Counted from the first letter of the stretch, positions 1 through 8,822 are shown. The stretch is DNA of 20,124 bases from Shewanellaceae bacterium UBA2521 (GCA_002341165.1 DDNL01000014.1:1-20124), one strand, 5' to 3'. Translations and numbers: made by a program. The notes: generated by a model from the sequence alone, not told the origin.

Positions 1-235
1 AACAAGATTCAGGCATAAATTTATATGATCATCCCATTAAAACATAACACCCCAAACAACCTCCCTAGCCCTAATCGTCACCCGAAGGGCGAAGACCTTA
101 GGCTTTGCTCTGCAAAGCGAAATAGAGCAGGAGCAGCTACTAAAACACGCTTCCAACAAGCGGGAGAGGATACTTTATATTCTGAACTCCAAGCGAAGTC
201 GTATCAGGGTATGCTTTTATAGAGCTTTAATCCTA

Positions 236-460
236 TTACTCGATTAAATATGCATGAGCTTTACTGTCTAACTGTTGCTTAAGATGACGCCAGTTTGGCA
301 TCACCTCATTCAATAAAGCATAAAAGGCGGGGCTATGATTATGCTCAGCAATATGACACAACTCATGCATAATCACGTAATCAATATATAACTTAGACGC
401 TTTCACTAAGTGGGTATTTAAACCCTTTTCTATATCTAAGTTACCTTTGAGTCCTATCAT
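236..460 (-). pseudogene. 3' remnant of a YgjP/DUF45-type zinc metallopeptidase
   Basis: The 74-residue product matches only the C-terminal third of the YgjP-like (DUF45, SprT/WLM-related) metal-dependent hydrolases. It contains the zinc motif HELCH followed by the third-ligand region EHNHSPAFY, then the typical PNWRHLKQQLD tail. Family members are usually about 230 residues with an N-terminal beta-rich half and an RWGSC segment just before the part retained here. Those parts are absent, and homology stops close to the apparent ATG. That ATG lies beside an inverted repeat at 468-499, so the gene looks cut by a rearrangement. The stop codon is intact. Family assignment is firm from the motif; loss of function is inferred from the missing N-terminal half. 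Confidence 0.75.
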
Positions 461-467
461 TATAAAC

Positions 468-507
468 CTCTGTAGAACCTTATTCAGAGCTCTACAGAGC
501 CTTTTTT
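468..507 (+). terminator. Hairpin plus T-run, rho-independent terminator-like
   Basis: A perfect 9-bp stem (CTCTGTAGA at 468-476, TCTACAGAG at 491-499) with a 14-nt loop is followed by CC and six Ts. The polarity fits plus-strand transcription, yet no intact plus-strand gene precedes it. It sits at the truncation point of the YgjP-like remnant, so it may be left over from a lost gene. Confidence 0.5.
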
Positions 508-655
508 CTAGTAAATAAGCACGAAAATAGTATGTTGTATCATAAATACTGCATTTTTGGCTTTAAAAGCAATACATTAATTACGTCCCTTTTCACACCA
601 TATCGTGCTTCATAATCTGCTGATTAGGTTAGATATATAGCCAAAGCCGTTATAT

Positions 656-994
656 TTAAGGTGTATGGCTATGATTATTTTCCATGAAGCCAAAGCCGTC
701 AATATACCCTCCGTAAAGTTTTGCAATTTCGTTTAAGGTGCTCTCAAGATTAAATATAAGTGAAGCCTCTGGAACAATAGTTTTTGTACAATAGCAAGTC
801 CATTCTAAAGTTTCTTCGTCTTGCTCAACAGATGTATCAAAATCATATTGACGAACTTTTTTGGCAACACACTGACCTTTCTGCTTTGAAGGTACGGAAA
901 CAAAAAAATCAACTTTTTTTGGTGTTTTTAAGTCTATACCTTGTATTTTCATTTCCTTCAATATTTGGTATGTTTCGTTATAAGATAAAGTCAT
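656..994 (-). CDS. RraB-like protein (ribonuclease E inhibitor RraB fold), possible immunity protein
   Basis: The 112-residue protein resembles the RraB family. It has a charged N-terminal half with FFVSVPSK, a central segment with WTCYCTKTIVP, and a C-terminal motif FNLESTLNEIAKLYGGYIDGFG that closely follows the RraB pattern of a helix ending in KYGGDYDGWG. RraB in E. coli binds RNase E and modulates mRNA decay. Many stand-alone RraB-like proteins are not the orthologue. This gene starts 27 nt after the stop of a degraded pre-toxin-like gene on the same strand, which is the usual slot for an immunity gene. No clear Shine-Dalgarno sequence precedes the ATG, so translation may once have been coupled to the upstream gene. 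The fold call is fairly sure; an immunity role is inference from position. Confidence 0.65.
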   Translation of the reverse strand: MTLSYNETYQILKEMKIQGIDLKTPKKVDFFVSVPSKQKGQCVAKKVRQYDFDTSVEQDEETLEWTCYCTKTIVPEASLIFNLESTLNEIAKLYGGYIDGFGFMENNHSHTP

Positions 995-1021
995 AATAAG
1001 CTTAATATATATTTATAAATT

Positions 1022-1754
1022 TTATTCATAATCATCTTTTTCGAAGAATATACTTGGCAATGGTTCTGGTGGAAGAGGCTCTTCTGAAGAGCCAATAAAG
1101 CATCCATCTCCACCCGTGTTCGATGGCTTACCATCGGGTTTATTATTAGGCTTAATATCAGGTCTCTTTGTAAACGATTTATAGATTAATTCACTACCAT
1201 AAGTCAGAGGACGAGAAAGACCAAATGTAGCACCGTCCACAATAATCAAACCCGCAGAAAACATACGCTCCGTAATCGATAGCTGCTCTCCTGTTAATAT
1301 ATTCTCCCCCAGTAGCTACTTATTGTACATCCTTAAGAGTTCCTGTAACAGGTGCTACAGAGAGAATAAAATCGATTGTTTCACGAACTGTCTTTTGGAG
1401 CGCTTTTCTTTCAGCGCCAGGCATATTATTCAATTGTGCTTCAGTGAAACCTGTGACTAGAGATAATATTCCATCATTTTCAACTGTATTAATTACTTGC
1501 TTTTTTTTCAAAAAAACATACGCCAGCTCTACGAAGAAATGTAATGAATTATATCGAGCAGCATTCTCTCCTGTAGAGCTTGCTATAGCTGGATCCAAAT
1601 CTGAAGCGAACGCTGCAAACGGCTCTATTTCTAGCTCAAAATCAAACCAATATGCTGCAAGCAATTGGATATCACCTTCAAGATCTAGAAGAAGTACCGA
1701 AGATGAAACTGAAGTTGATTCAATCGATAAGCTGTCACAAGCAATCAGTAGTTT
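1022..1754 (-). pseudogene. Frameshifted remnant of a polymorphic-toxin gene with a PT-TG-like pre-toxin region
   Basis: Two minus-strand frames join into one recognisable protein. The first (1754 down to 1320) ends with ETIDFILSVAPVTGTLKDVQ. After two stops (1322-1320 and 1318-1316), the other frame continues with LLGENILTGEQLSITERMF and on to a stop at 1022. Read across the shift, the sequence matches the layout of the pre-toxin TG domain: a helix with D-F-x-P-V-x-G-x-x-K-D, then L-x-G-x-x-x-x-T-G-E-x-L-S-x-x-E-R, then a hydrophobic segment. That domain lies just before the C-terminal toxin in bacterial polymorphic toxins. The tail reads GGDGCFIG and then turns into a Pro/Glu-rich end, reminiscent of a Hint domain start (GCF) that has been lost. 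The 5' end is also open, with a TGA at 1757-1755 and no good start other than TTG at 1664. The domain match is by eye only. Confidence 0.5.
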
Positions 1755-2265
1755 TCATCATACAAATCACGATGAAGGAGCTCAGAATCAAACAGGAAGA
1801 GATAACTTTTCTACAAATATTTTTGTCTCATCAAGATCTTCTATTCTAGAAAGTTAGAGAAATTCTCTCATTTTTATTCTCATAAGAACAACTTTTGAGT
1901 TGTTCTTTCACGTTAAAGGCTTCTGTCACAAGTGTCTTTCATTTATAGTATTGAACATCTATTTTCACTTTGCAGCGATCTTTACGATGTTTAAAAACTG
2001 TGATTGTTTTACCGGAAGTCATTCTTAAAGCCATGAGATATACAACTGAACTAAAAGGAGAACTCTAAATGTGAAAAAGTATCCTATGCTGCTTAAGCAG
2101 CAAGACAACTGAATATCAAAGATTCATAAATTTATCCATGCTCAATACTAAACGCCGAACTAAAATGGAATCATTTAGATTTAAATCAGAAAAAATTTTA
2201 TCTGTTCGGCACTCCTTTTCTCTTTTGATACAACGCAACATCATGTAATTTATAAGGAATTTTAA
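1755..2265. other. 511-bp stretch without a convincing gene
   Basis: The minus strand carries short open pieces broken by stops, probably decay products of the pre-toxin gene: one reads LSRIEDLDETKIFVEKLSLPV just upstream of it. A second piece, 1939-2034 on the minus strand, has an ATG and 31 basic codons (starting MALRMTSGKT) of unknown meaning. There is a perfect 10-bp inverted repeat at 1884-1907 (AAGAACAACT with a TTTG loop) and a 16-bp palindrome centred on CTTAAG at 2087-2102. The hairpin lacks a T-run, so I do not call it a terminator. Confidence 0.5.
2055..2219 (+). promoter_or_regulatory. Possible leader: good RBS with start-stop/mini-ORF, then a hairpin
   Basis: AAGGAG at 2055-2060 is followed at the right distance by ATGTGA (2069-2074), a start directly followed by a stop. 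The overlapping GTG at 2071 opens a 13-codon ORF ending at 2112. Downstream, GCCGAAC (2154-2160) and GTTCGGC (2204-2210) can pair and are followed by a T/C-rich run. This precedes the secreted LprI-like gene by about 50 nt. The parts resemble an attenuator-type leader, but no promoter or alternative structure could be shown. Confidence 0.2.
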
Positions 2266-4167
2266 ATGAGGAATCTCTTTTTACTTTTATTTTTTCTGTT
2301 TTACTTCTCAAAGTCTTTCGCATCTGCGCCTTTTAAACCGACTATTTTAATAGGAAAAGAAGAACCTCTTTGCCAAATAGCGCAAAAGCAATATAGCGAT
2401 GCTTTTTTTTCTAAAGCCAGATTGCGTCCAATACTAAAACATCCAGAATTCACACCAGTTCAATTCGAACCATCCTCTTGGAACGATCAAATAAATCAAC
2501 ACTTTATGAAAACGGCTATCCATTTAAAGAACAAGAAATATATGCTTTTGTTTCAAGAAAGCTCTAGGGGCTCGTGGTTGGAGTACAAAGGTCACTTTGA
2601 TGAATACGACAAATTACTGCATCTGATACATCAAGACCCAAAATCTTTAGAACAACACGTTCCTTTTATAGAAAAAAAGTGGTCTTCAGATTATGCTGAT
2701 TCTGACCTCAATATATTTATGTATAAAGATAAACTTTTTTTGAGTCGTGAGCACGGAGAAAACTTTATAGATGATGACGCGTCGTACTCTATTTTTGAGT
2801 TTCAAGACCGTGGTCAAATCAAGCTAATATGCGACATTAAAACTTATCCGCAAAACAAACCTATAGAATTTCTCCCTTTCTTGATGACCTATCAAAGAAT
2901 AGCAGATACGATTTTAAATTATACTGGAGCACGCACAAGAGGACCAAGTTCTCCAGCATACGCAGCTAGAAACAATAGAAATGCATACTTAAAAAGAATT
3001 TTTATGAGACCATGGTCTATAAATCTAAAAGAGAGCGAGTTATACCATAAACATCTTAAGGAATGGAGGTTTGGAGATGTTTGGAGTGATCGCCAATATG
3101 CCACCCTAGAGATATCCAAACAAGCGGCTTTACAAGAGCTGTTGCTTTACTATAACAAAAAAATGGGTTACAAATCGGCGGATGCTCTTCAATATGCCAA
3201 GAATGCTATCGATGCCTTAACCTATGCTCCTTACCTAGGCACAATATCCACACCATTATATCCTAATGATATGGTGAATATTCAAATGTTAAACAAGTTG
3301 GTTAAAGGGAAGTTTCAAGATTGGGATAAATTAGAAAAGCTCTCTAATGTAATACATCAACCTGGCTCTTTTGAATTAAAAATCCACCCGGCAACTTTTT
3401 CATTACTCATTGATACTCCAAGGCAATTAGATTTTTTACCCAAAAGATATGCGGTAAGCCAAATTAAAAGTAATTACAGCAAGGATTTATTAATGTATGC
3501 AAGTCATATGAACAACTATGATAGCGTTCAATATTTGCTCGATAATTACCCCAAAGAATTTAATACATCCCATTTAACAGGAGATATATTCAGTTTCATT
3601 CCAAGTTTTATGTGTCATTCCTTTTTTTATGACCTATATCCATTATCATATTCTAAAAGATCAGCGTTAACATATGCTGCTGAAAATGCATCCATTCCAC
3701 TTATTAAACTACTTATTGATCACGGCTTTGATACCCATATCAAAGATGAGTCGGGTAGGCCATTAGATGACTATCTAACACGCAATATGCACCTGACCGA
3801 GGCTGAAAAAAAACTAGGTATTAAAGGTATTGCTGCGCTTCAATTAACAGAAGAAGACTATAAGCCCAGCTTCTCTTGCAATAAAGCTCGAACACGTATA
3901 GAAAAAGCGATTTGTTCTAGTCGAGGCTTGGCTATTTACGATCAATTTCTGCACGCCGCTTATCAGCAAGCTATGAAGGATAAAACTTTACAACATATAC
4001 TCAAAGCAGATCAGGTGAAATGGCTACAAAACAGAAATAAAGATTGTTTATCTAGTGAAAATAATGAGCAGTTAAATACTTGTATTGCAAAAACAACTCG
4101 CTCCAGAACACGTTACTTACGTTTATTAAGTGAAGTAAAAAAAGATAAAAATTTATTCTTAAAATAA
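2266..4167 (+). CDS. Secreted protein with ankyrin-like repeats and a C-terminal LprI-like domain
   Basis: The 633-residue protein begins with a clear Sec signal peptide (MRNLFLLLFFLFYF, cleavage likely after KSFASA). A Shine-Dalgarno AAGGA lies about 7 nt before the ATG. Residues of roughly 25-400 are not recognised. Residues of about 404-505 contain ankyrin-like units (DLLMYASHMNNYDSVQYLL and ALTYAAENASIPLIKLLIDHG). Residues of about 534-623 match the LprI/DUF1311 pattern: four cysteines (C538, C550, C594, C606), IEKAICSS, LAIYDQFLHAAY, and QVKWLQNRNKDC. LprI was described as a lysozyme inhibitor, and the wider family is found in periplasmic proteins of unclear function. The product is therefore periplasmic or secreted and may bind a protein or wall-active enzyme. 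It appears to be a single-gene unit. Function of the long N-terminal part is unknown. Confidence 0.8.
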   Translation: MRNLFLLLFFLFYFSKSFASAPFKPTILIGKEEPLCQIAQKQYSDAFFSKARLRPILKHPEFTPVQFEPSSWNDQINQHFMKTAIHLKNKKYMLLFQESSRGSWLEYKGHFDEYDKLLHLIHQDPKSLEQHVPFIEKKWSSDYADSDLNIFMYKDKLFLSREHGENFIDDDASYSIFEFQDRGQIKLICDIKTYPQNKPIEFLPFLMTYQRIADTILNYTGARTRGPSSPAYAARNNRNAYLKRIFMRPWSINLKESELYHKHLKEWRFGDVWSDRQYATLEISKQAALQELLLYYNKKMGYKSADALQYAKNAIDALTYAPYLGTISTPLYPNDMVNIQMLNKLVKGKFQDWDKLEKLSNVIHQPGSFELKIHPATFSLLIDTPRQLDFLPKRYAVSQIKSNYSKDLLMYASHMNNYDSVQYLLDNYPKEFNTSHLTGDIFSFIPSFMCHSFFYDLYPLSYSKRSALTYAAENASIPLIKLLIDHGFDTHIKDESGRPLDDYLTRNMHLTEAEKKLGIKGIAALQLTEEDYKPSFSCNKARTRIEKAICSSRGLAIYDQFLHAAYQQAMKDKTLQHILKADQVKWLQNRNKDCLSSENNEQLNTCIAKTTRSRTRYLRLLSEVKKDKNLFLK

Positions 4168-5026
4168 CCATGCTAGAGCAATAGTGATGTAGCATCTATG
4201 CGCTTTAATAACCGTGAATAGAGAATCTTATTACTCTTCGCATTGTTGGGCAGGAATATTCATAGTAATGGGTCACACTATCAAACTTATTCCAGCATAA
4301 AAACAAGAATTTATTATATTAGCTAATAAACATAAATTCAGAGATACCCATCTCATTGAAATAAACAATGGTTGGGTATTTTACAGCTAAGTTGCTTATT
4401 ATACAGTAGGATCTTTTTTATTATTGATATCTGCAAAAATCATATGAATAGAAATCTTGAAGTAACAAACCCCAACTACTGGTACAGACTTTTTAGATGT
4501 TAGGTGACATTAAAGTCGTCAATATATGTAATAAAGAAGTTGTGAAGTATAGTTTTTAGTAAAAGTGTACTATAGCTCTTAAACCAAAAAAAATACTCTC
4601 AAAAATATTTTTATTTAAATAAGTATTAAATAAGCTTATCAATACATAATTGGATAAAGATTGTGAATGATAGCTTTAATCAATAAAAAACAAGTACAAC
4701 CATCAAGCTTTATGTAAACAATTTTTCTACTGCATAACTCAATATGTTGCATTAGAACTACACTCAAACTCTATTTAACATGCTTCTCTTTACTTTCTCT
4801 ATTATAAATGCTTCTGCAAATAAATAAGATGCTTTCTTGCGTATAAGCGAATCGCTTCGATTGAGGTATACCTTTTTTGGAGTGGAAGATTATCAAAAAT
4901 TCTTCCAATACATATCAGGTTAACAATTAACCACATTGTTTTATATCTGCAAGATTTAATTTAATTATCCTTTATTTTCTAGTAACTTGTTCCTAATTAT
5001 TTATCATTGACTAAAAGTGAAGCTGA
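4168..5026. other. 859-bp AT-rich non-coding gap
   Basis: I see no coding sequence on either strand. Structural elements are a long imperfect hairpin at 4344-4379 and a 7-bp inverted repeat TGGAAGA/TCTTCCA at 4883-4907. A short palindrome AGGTATACCT followed by Ts lies at 4865-4879. The gap separates the secreted LprI-like gene from the SIR2 gene. It is long enough to carry the SIR2 promoter and a small RNA, but neither can be shown from the sequence. Confidence 0.6.
4344..4384 (+). terminator. Imperfect long hairpin followed by Ts
   Basis: ATACCCA plus CATTG (4344-4358) pairs with CAATG plus TGGGTAT (4366-4379) around a 7-nt AT loop, with a small internal bulge, and is followed by TTT. It lies about 180 nt past the stop of the LprI-like gene. 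It could end that transcript, or be the end of an independent small RNA. Confidence 0.35.
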
Positions 5027-8000
5027 ATGAGATTTTTTCAAAATAGTATAGATATACCAAAAAAACTGATCCAAAAAGCTAGAGACGGTGAAGTAGTATT
5101 TTTTTGTGGTGCTGGTGTTTCCATGGCTAAAGCGAGAATGCCAAGTTTTAAAGAGTTAACAGAAAAAAGTATCAAGATGCTAGCAAAAGACTCAAATACA
5201 GAAGCGCAAAAGTTACTTGAAAGTATGAACTCATCATGCTCGGAAGCAAGCTATGAACGTGTCTTTTCTTTGCTTGAGGAGCAATACCCACTTAACGAAG
5301 TATTAGATACAGTGAAGCAACAATTATTGAGTTCAAAAAAAAGTACGTGTGAACTAAAGTGCCACTCTCTTATAGTCGATTTAGCAAAAAGTAATACTAA
5401 GAAAGGCGTTCGAATCGTAACGACAAATTTTGATTCAATGTTCGAAAAAGTATTCAAGAATGAAGGAATGAAGCCACAAATTAAAAAGCCACCATACTTT
5501 ACAAATTTGGAATATACAGAAGATTATGAAGGGTTAACATATTTACATGGCAAAATAGACGATTATCAAGATCCAAATGATATAGTACTAACAACCAAAA
5601 CATATGGCCGTGCTTATCTCAGTGAAGGGTGGGCAACAAAATTTATAAAGCAAATTCTAGAAAAATATTGTGTAGTATTTATAGGTTATAGTGCTGAAGA
5701 TCCAACAGTAAAATTTTTACTAGAGGGATTAAAAATAAAAAAGGGAAGACATGAATGTTATGTATTTACTGAAGAAAGCTCTGCAAAAAAATTCAAAGAG
5801 TATGGTTTTACTACTTTATGTCATAAAGATGACGATTTTGATACTTTATGGAAGGCCTTAAATTATTGGAAAAAATTCCATCAAGACCCAACATGCTTTT
5901 CTGATCAATTTATGCAGCTTATTCAACAAGAACCGTATAAGTTAAATGCTTTTGAAAGAACACTTGTTTTTAACTTATTAGATTCTGATTTGTACTATGC
6001 TAATGTTTTACATCAGCATCTAAATCTGATTTCTGTATACTGGTTAACAGTGCTAGACTCGAAATGTTTAAATCGTGATAATAGTGATCAATATTTTGAT
6101 AATCATCTGTATAATAAACTCAACAAAAAATATCCTCAAGCAGGTATGCAGACGACTTCATATTTAAAAATATTTTTTGTGCAAGATTCTTCTATAGATC
6201 CCGTTATTAATCTATTTAAAGATATAGATATAGATCAAGGAAAATCAAAAGCTAGCATATTTACCAATTTAGCCTTGAATAATATTCATGCAGGCTTTGT
6301 ATACGAGTGGGTCAAAAGCGCACCACAAAATATCAGAATAAAATTCTTAGAAGATCTAGTTTCACGGTTATTTTCATCTGGGGGTGACGAAATGAGAATT
6401 AGAGATCAATTTTTTGATTTATCGCCTAAATCCCGCGCTAATTGGCTAAATTCTGGAATGAGACTAGAAGATTCTTGGCAAAAATATCACTTGATTATAC
6501 CTAAAGATAAAGTAGAGGCACTGCACCATGAAGAGCTTGATTTCATTGTTAAGCAGTACTGTATTTATAAAGATAGACACGATAAGCAATTTAATTTGCA
6601 AGCAATGCAGCTATTAATAGACTACTTACCAAAAGAGAAGTTTTTATACTTTTTAGATAATCTTCTACAGCAGATAAGCAATCATAGCTACAGCGAGTCT
6701 GTCAATAAATTAACATCTATTCTTGAAAAGAAGAATAATATTATTTTTAAAGGTTATACCAATAGACTATTTTCATTTTTAGATTTACTAGATTACGCGT
6801 ATAAGAAATATCCAGAATTAGTTAATGTACATAATAAAATTTGGACTATACACCCAAGTTTTTTCTGTAAGTTACTATTAATATGGTTATGTTATCGTTC
6901 TTCAAATATTGATTCACTTTCTGCTCATAAAGCCATTATGAGCTTAAGCTATGATATTTTCTGGAAAAGAGAGATTACATTGGATTTGCATAAAATTTTT
7001 AATAAATGGTGGAATAAATTCTCTGACTCGCAAAAACAGAAAATTCGTGATAAATATTTTTCTATTCAGCAGAATGTTCAAGCATGTAATAAAGCGCAAG
7101 CCGCCAAAATATTAAGTTTTAACTTAGCAATGGAAGAATTAGACTTTAATGACATAATTAAAGCAAATCAAATTAAGAGCTTTGAAGAAATAGCTGAAGA
7201 GTGGAGCTCATCTGTAGCTAACAGTATGAATACCCCCGATAGTATAAGCTGTTTTATTGTGAAAGAAAATACAGAATACTTTCTGCCAGAAAGTATTGAT
7301 GTTAAAGACATAATTCTAGAGCTTGAAAAGCAAAGATATAATTCTCAGATAGATGACCATACAAAGAGGTATTATCCCTTTAAGGGTTTATGTGTAAAAG
7401 AATTCCATAAGGCATGGAAGGCCATTAAAGCTAATTTCATGACCGGAAATATCCCTATAGAAGTGTGGGTGCAGTTTTTTGATTTTTTATGTGATACACA
7501 AAACTCTCTTGACCATAATGAAATTTTTGATTTGATCATTACGTTGCCTGAAACAGGCTTGAAAACCAATGAGCAAGTAAGCCACACACTATTTCATTAT
7601 CTAATTGAATATCTTATAAAAAATGATATAGATCTCTTTAAAAATAGTAAGGTAGAAGAGGTCTTTCTAAAACTACATAAGTTAGAGAAATTACTTCCCT
7701 ATTACGATAATACATATTCAATTAGTAGACCACATGAATTAGATGATGGAATGTTAAACAGCTATGTTGGTAAAATAATATCACTGTATGTGAGATACAT
7801 TTATACAAAGGTTCCTAATAATAATGTACAAAATGGACACTTTATTATTTCGGATGCATTAGATAGTTCGTATCCGCATAAGCGTAGGGTTATATCTACA
7901 TATACCCTGTTCTGTAACTTTTCATTATTATTAAAAAAAGATGAATTCTATTGCAAACAAAAAATTATCCCCCTACTAGCTAGTTCAGATAATAAAGTAC

Positions 8001-8695
8001 GCTATTCCGCTTTACTTGGTCTTATTCAAAACTCATTGACTATTAGCCAAATAAAGGAACATAACCTTGCTCCTTATATGCTTAATTTATTCAAAGATAT
8101 AGATATGTCACTTATTGAGGATTTTTGTAAAAGACGTTACATGGAACCATATTACATATCTATGTATGAACTATGGACTCATTCAATTATAAAAAATGAA
8201 GAGTTCAGCGAATGGATCCGTGTTGTAGATCTAATATTATCGAAAAAACTTTTAGAAATGATTTATTGGCGAAATGAAGAACAACAAATTGATGTTGAGT
8301 CTTTAAAATTATTTTTCAATGATGTGTGGCCAAACGATACAAAACTAAGGGGTAATGACCACCAAAACATAATGCTACAGATATGCTTAATGAGCTCAGA
8401 TCATTTTGAAATACTCTATCCAATAATAGAGCCAAAGCTAAAAGGTATGAAAATGAGTATGCGCACTATGGAAAAATTAGAGAAATCTATGGTAAAAATA
8501 AAGGTAGAATTAAATAAAATACTAGATATCTTAGAGAAGACATTAACTCCAAACACAGACAACTTTAGATATTACACTAAGCGGGAACTAGATAAAAAAC
8601 TCCATACGGTTTACCCAAGTATGTTAGATAATAATACTATTTATCAATCTTTGCTTCGTTCCAAAAGGCTCATTTCTCATAAAGAAAGCTGGTAA
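5027..8695 (+). CDS. Large SIR2-domain protein, probable anti-phage NADase (defence-associated sirtuin type)
   Basis: The 1222-residue protein opens with a SIR2-like domain (about residues 20-240). Visible motifs are FFCGAGVSMAKARMPSF (GAG at 28-30), TTNFD (132-136) with the catalytic-type Asn, LHG (catalytic-type His174) and FIGYSAEDP (218-226). Prokaryotic SIR2 domains fused to long helical C-termini, such as DSR1/DSR2, act as NAD+-depleting abortive-infection effectors triggered by phage proteins. The remaining roughly 980 residues are alpha-helical, without transmembrane segments. They probably form the sensor scaffold; a DUF4020-type C-terminus as in DSR1 is possible by size but needs a profile search. 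The ribosome site before the ATG is weak (GTGAAG). The gene stands alone, ends at a shared hairpin terminator and faces an HNH nuclease gene. NADase activity is family knowledge; which defence subtype this is remains inference. Confidence 0.85.
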   Translation: MRFFQNSIDIPKKLIQKARDGEVVFFCGAGVSMAKARMPSFKELTEKSIKMLAKDSNTEAQKLLESMNSSCSEASYERVFSLLEEQYPLNEVLDTVKQQLLSSKKSTCELKCHSLIVDLAKSNTKKGVRIVTTNFDSMFEKVFKNEGMKPQIKKPPYFTNLEYTEDYEGLTYLHGKIDDYQDPNDIVLTTKTYGRAYLSEGWATKFIKQILEKYCVVFIGYSAEDPTVKFLLEGLKIKKGRHECYVFTEESSAKKFKEYGFTTLCHKDDDFDTLWKALNYWKKFHQDPTCFSDQFMQLIQQEPYKLNAFERTLVFNLLDSDLYYANVLHQHLNLISVYWLTVLDSKCLNRDNSDQYFDNHLYNKLNKKYPQAGMQTTSYLKIFFVQDSSIDPVINLFKDIDIDQGKSKASIFTNLALNNIHAGFVYEWVKSAPQNIRIKFLEDLVSRLFSSGGDEMRIRDQFFDLSPKSRANWLNSGMRLEDSWQKYHLIIPKDKVEALHHEELDFIVKQYCIYKDRHDKQFNLQAMQLLIDYLPKEKFLYFLDNLLQQISNHSYSESVNKLTSILEKKNNIIFKGYTNRLFSFLDLLDYAYKKYPELVNVHNKIWTIHPSFFCKLLLIWLCYRSSNIDSLSAHKAIMSLSYDIFWKREITLDLHKIFNKWWNKFSDSQKQKIRDKYFSIQQNVQACNKAQAAKILSFNLAMEELDFNDIIKANQIKSFEEIAEEWSSSVANSMNTPDSISCFIVKENTEYFLPESIDVKDIILELEKQRYNSQIDDHTKRYYPFKGLCVKEFHKAWKAIKANFMTGNIPIEVWVQFFDFLCDTQNSLDHNEIFDLIITLPETGLKTNEQVSHTLFHYLIEYLIKNDIDLFKNSKVEEVFLKLHKLEKLLPYYDNTYSISRPHELDDGMLNSYVGKIISLYVRYIYTKVPNNNVQNGHFIISDALDSSYPHKRRVISTYTLFCNFSLLLKKDEFYCKQKIIPLLASSDNKVRYSALLGLIQNSLTISQIKEHNLAPYMLNLFKDIDMSLIEDFCKRRYMEPYYISMYELWTHSIIKNEEFSEWIRVVDLILSKKLLEMIYWRNEEQQIDVESLKLFFNDVWPNDTKLRGNDHQNIMLQICLMSSDHFEILYPIIEPKLKGMKMSMRTMEKLEKSMVKIKVELNKILDILEKTLTPNTDNFRYYTKRELDKKLHTVYPSMLDNNTIYQSLLRSKRLISHKESW

Positions 8696-8729
8696 GGTAA
8701 TCCTCCCATTTATAAGCGCGAAGAAACAG

Positions 8730-8813
8730 GGCACCCATCCAAAAAAGGTTGATTTAAGTTTGATGAAGAAAACCTTTTGATTGACTCATTTGATGGGTGT
8801 CTATGATTTTTTT
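8730..8813 (+). terminator. Long hairpin between convergent genes, likely bidirectional terminator
   Basis: CACCCATC (8732-8739) pairs with GATGGGTG (8792-8799), and the inner AAAAAGGTT pairs with AACCTTTT (8771-8778). A run of eight Ts follows at 8806-8813 for the plus strand. The structure lies between the stops of the SIR2 and HNH genes and can serve the SIR2 transcript; its T-run on the minus side is poor. Confidence 0.6.
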
Positions 8814-8822
8814 TCTTCACAT

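Noticed and set aside
25..222. Plus-strand ORF of 65 codons
   Set aside because: No family resemblance, no Shine-Dalgarno sequence, and it runs through a perfect hairpin (GCTTTGC/GCAAAGC, 102-118); the composition looks non-coding.
1444..1857. Plus-strand ORF of 137 codons
   Set aside because: It overlaps the minus-strand pre-toxin remnant, whose frames show family-like motifs; the plus-strand product is low-complexity Ser-rich and unrecognised.
1884..1907. Perfect 10-bp hairpin
   Set aside because: The stem is AT-rich with no T-tract on either strand, so a terminator call is not supported.
2087..2102. 16-bp palindrome centred on CTTAAG
   Set aside because: No loop and no T-run, so it is not a terminator; it lies within the possible mini-ORF and no partner copy was found.
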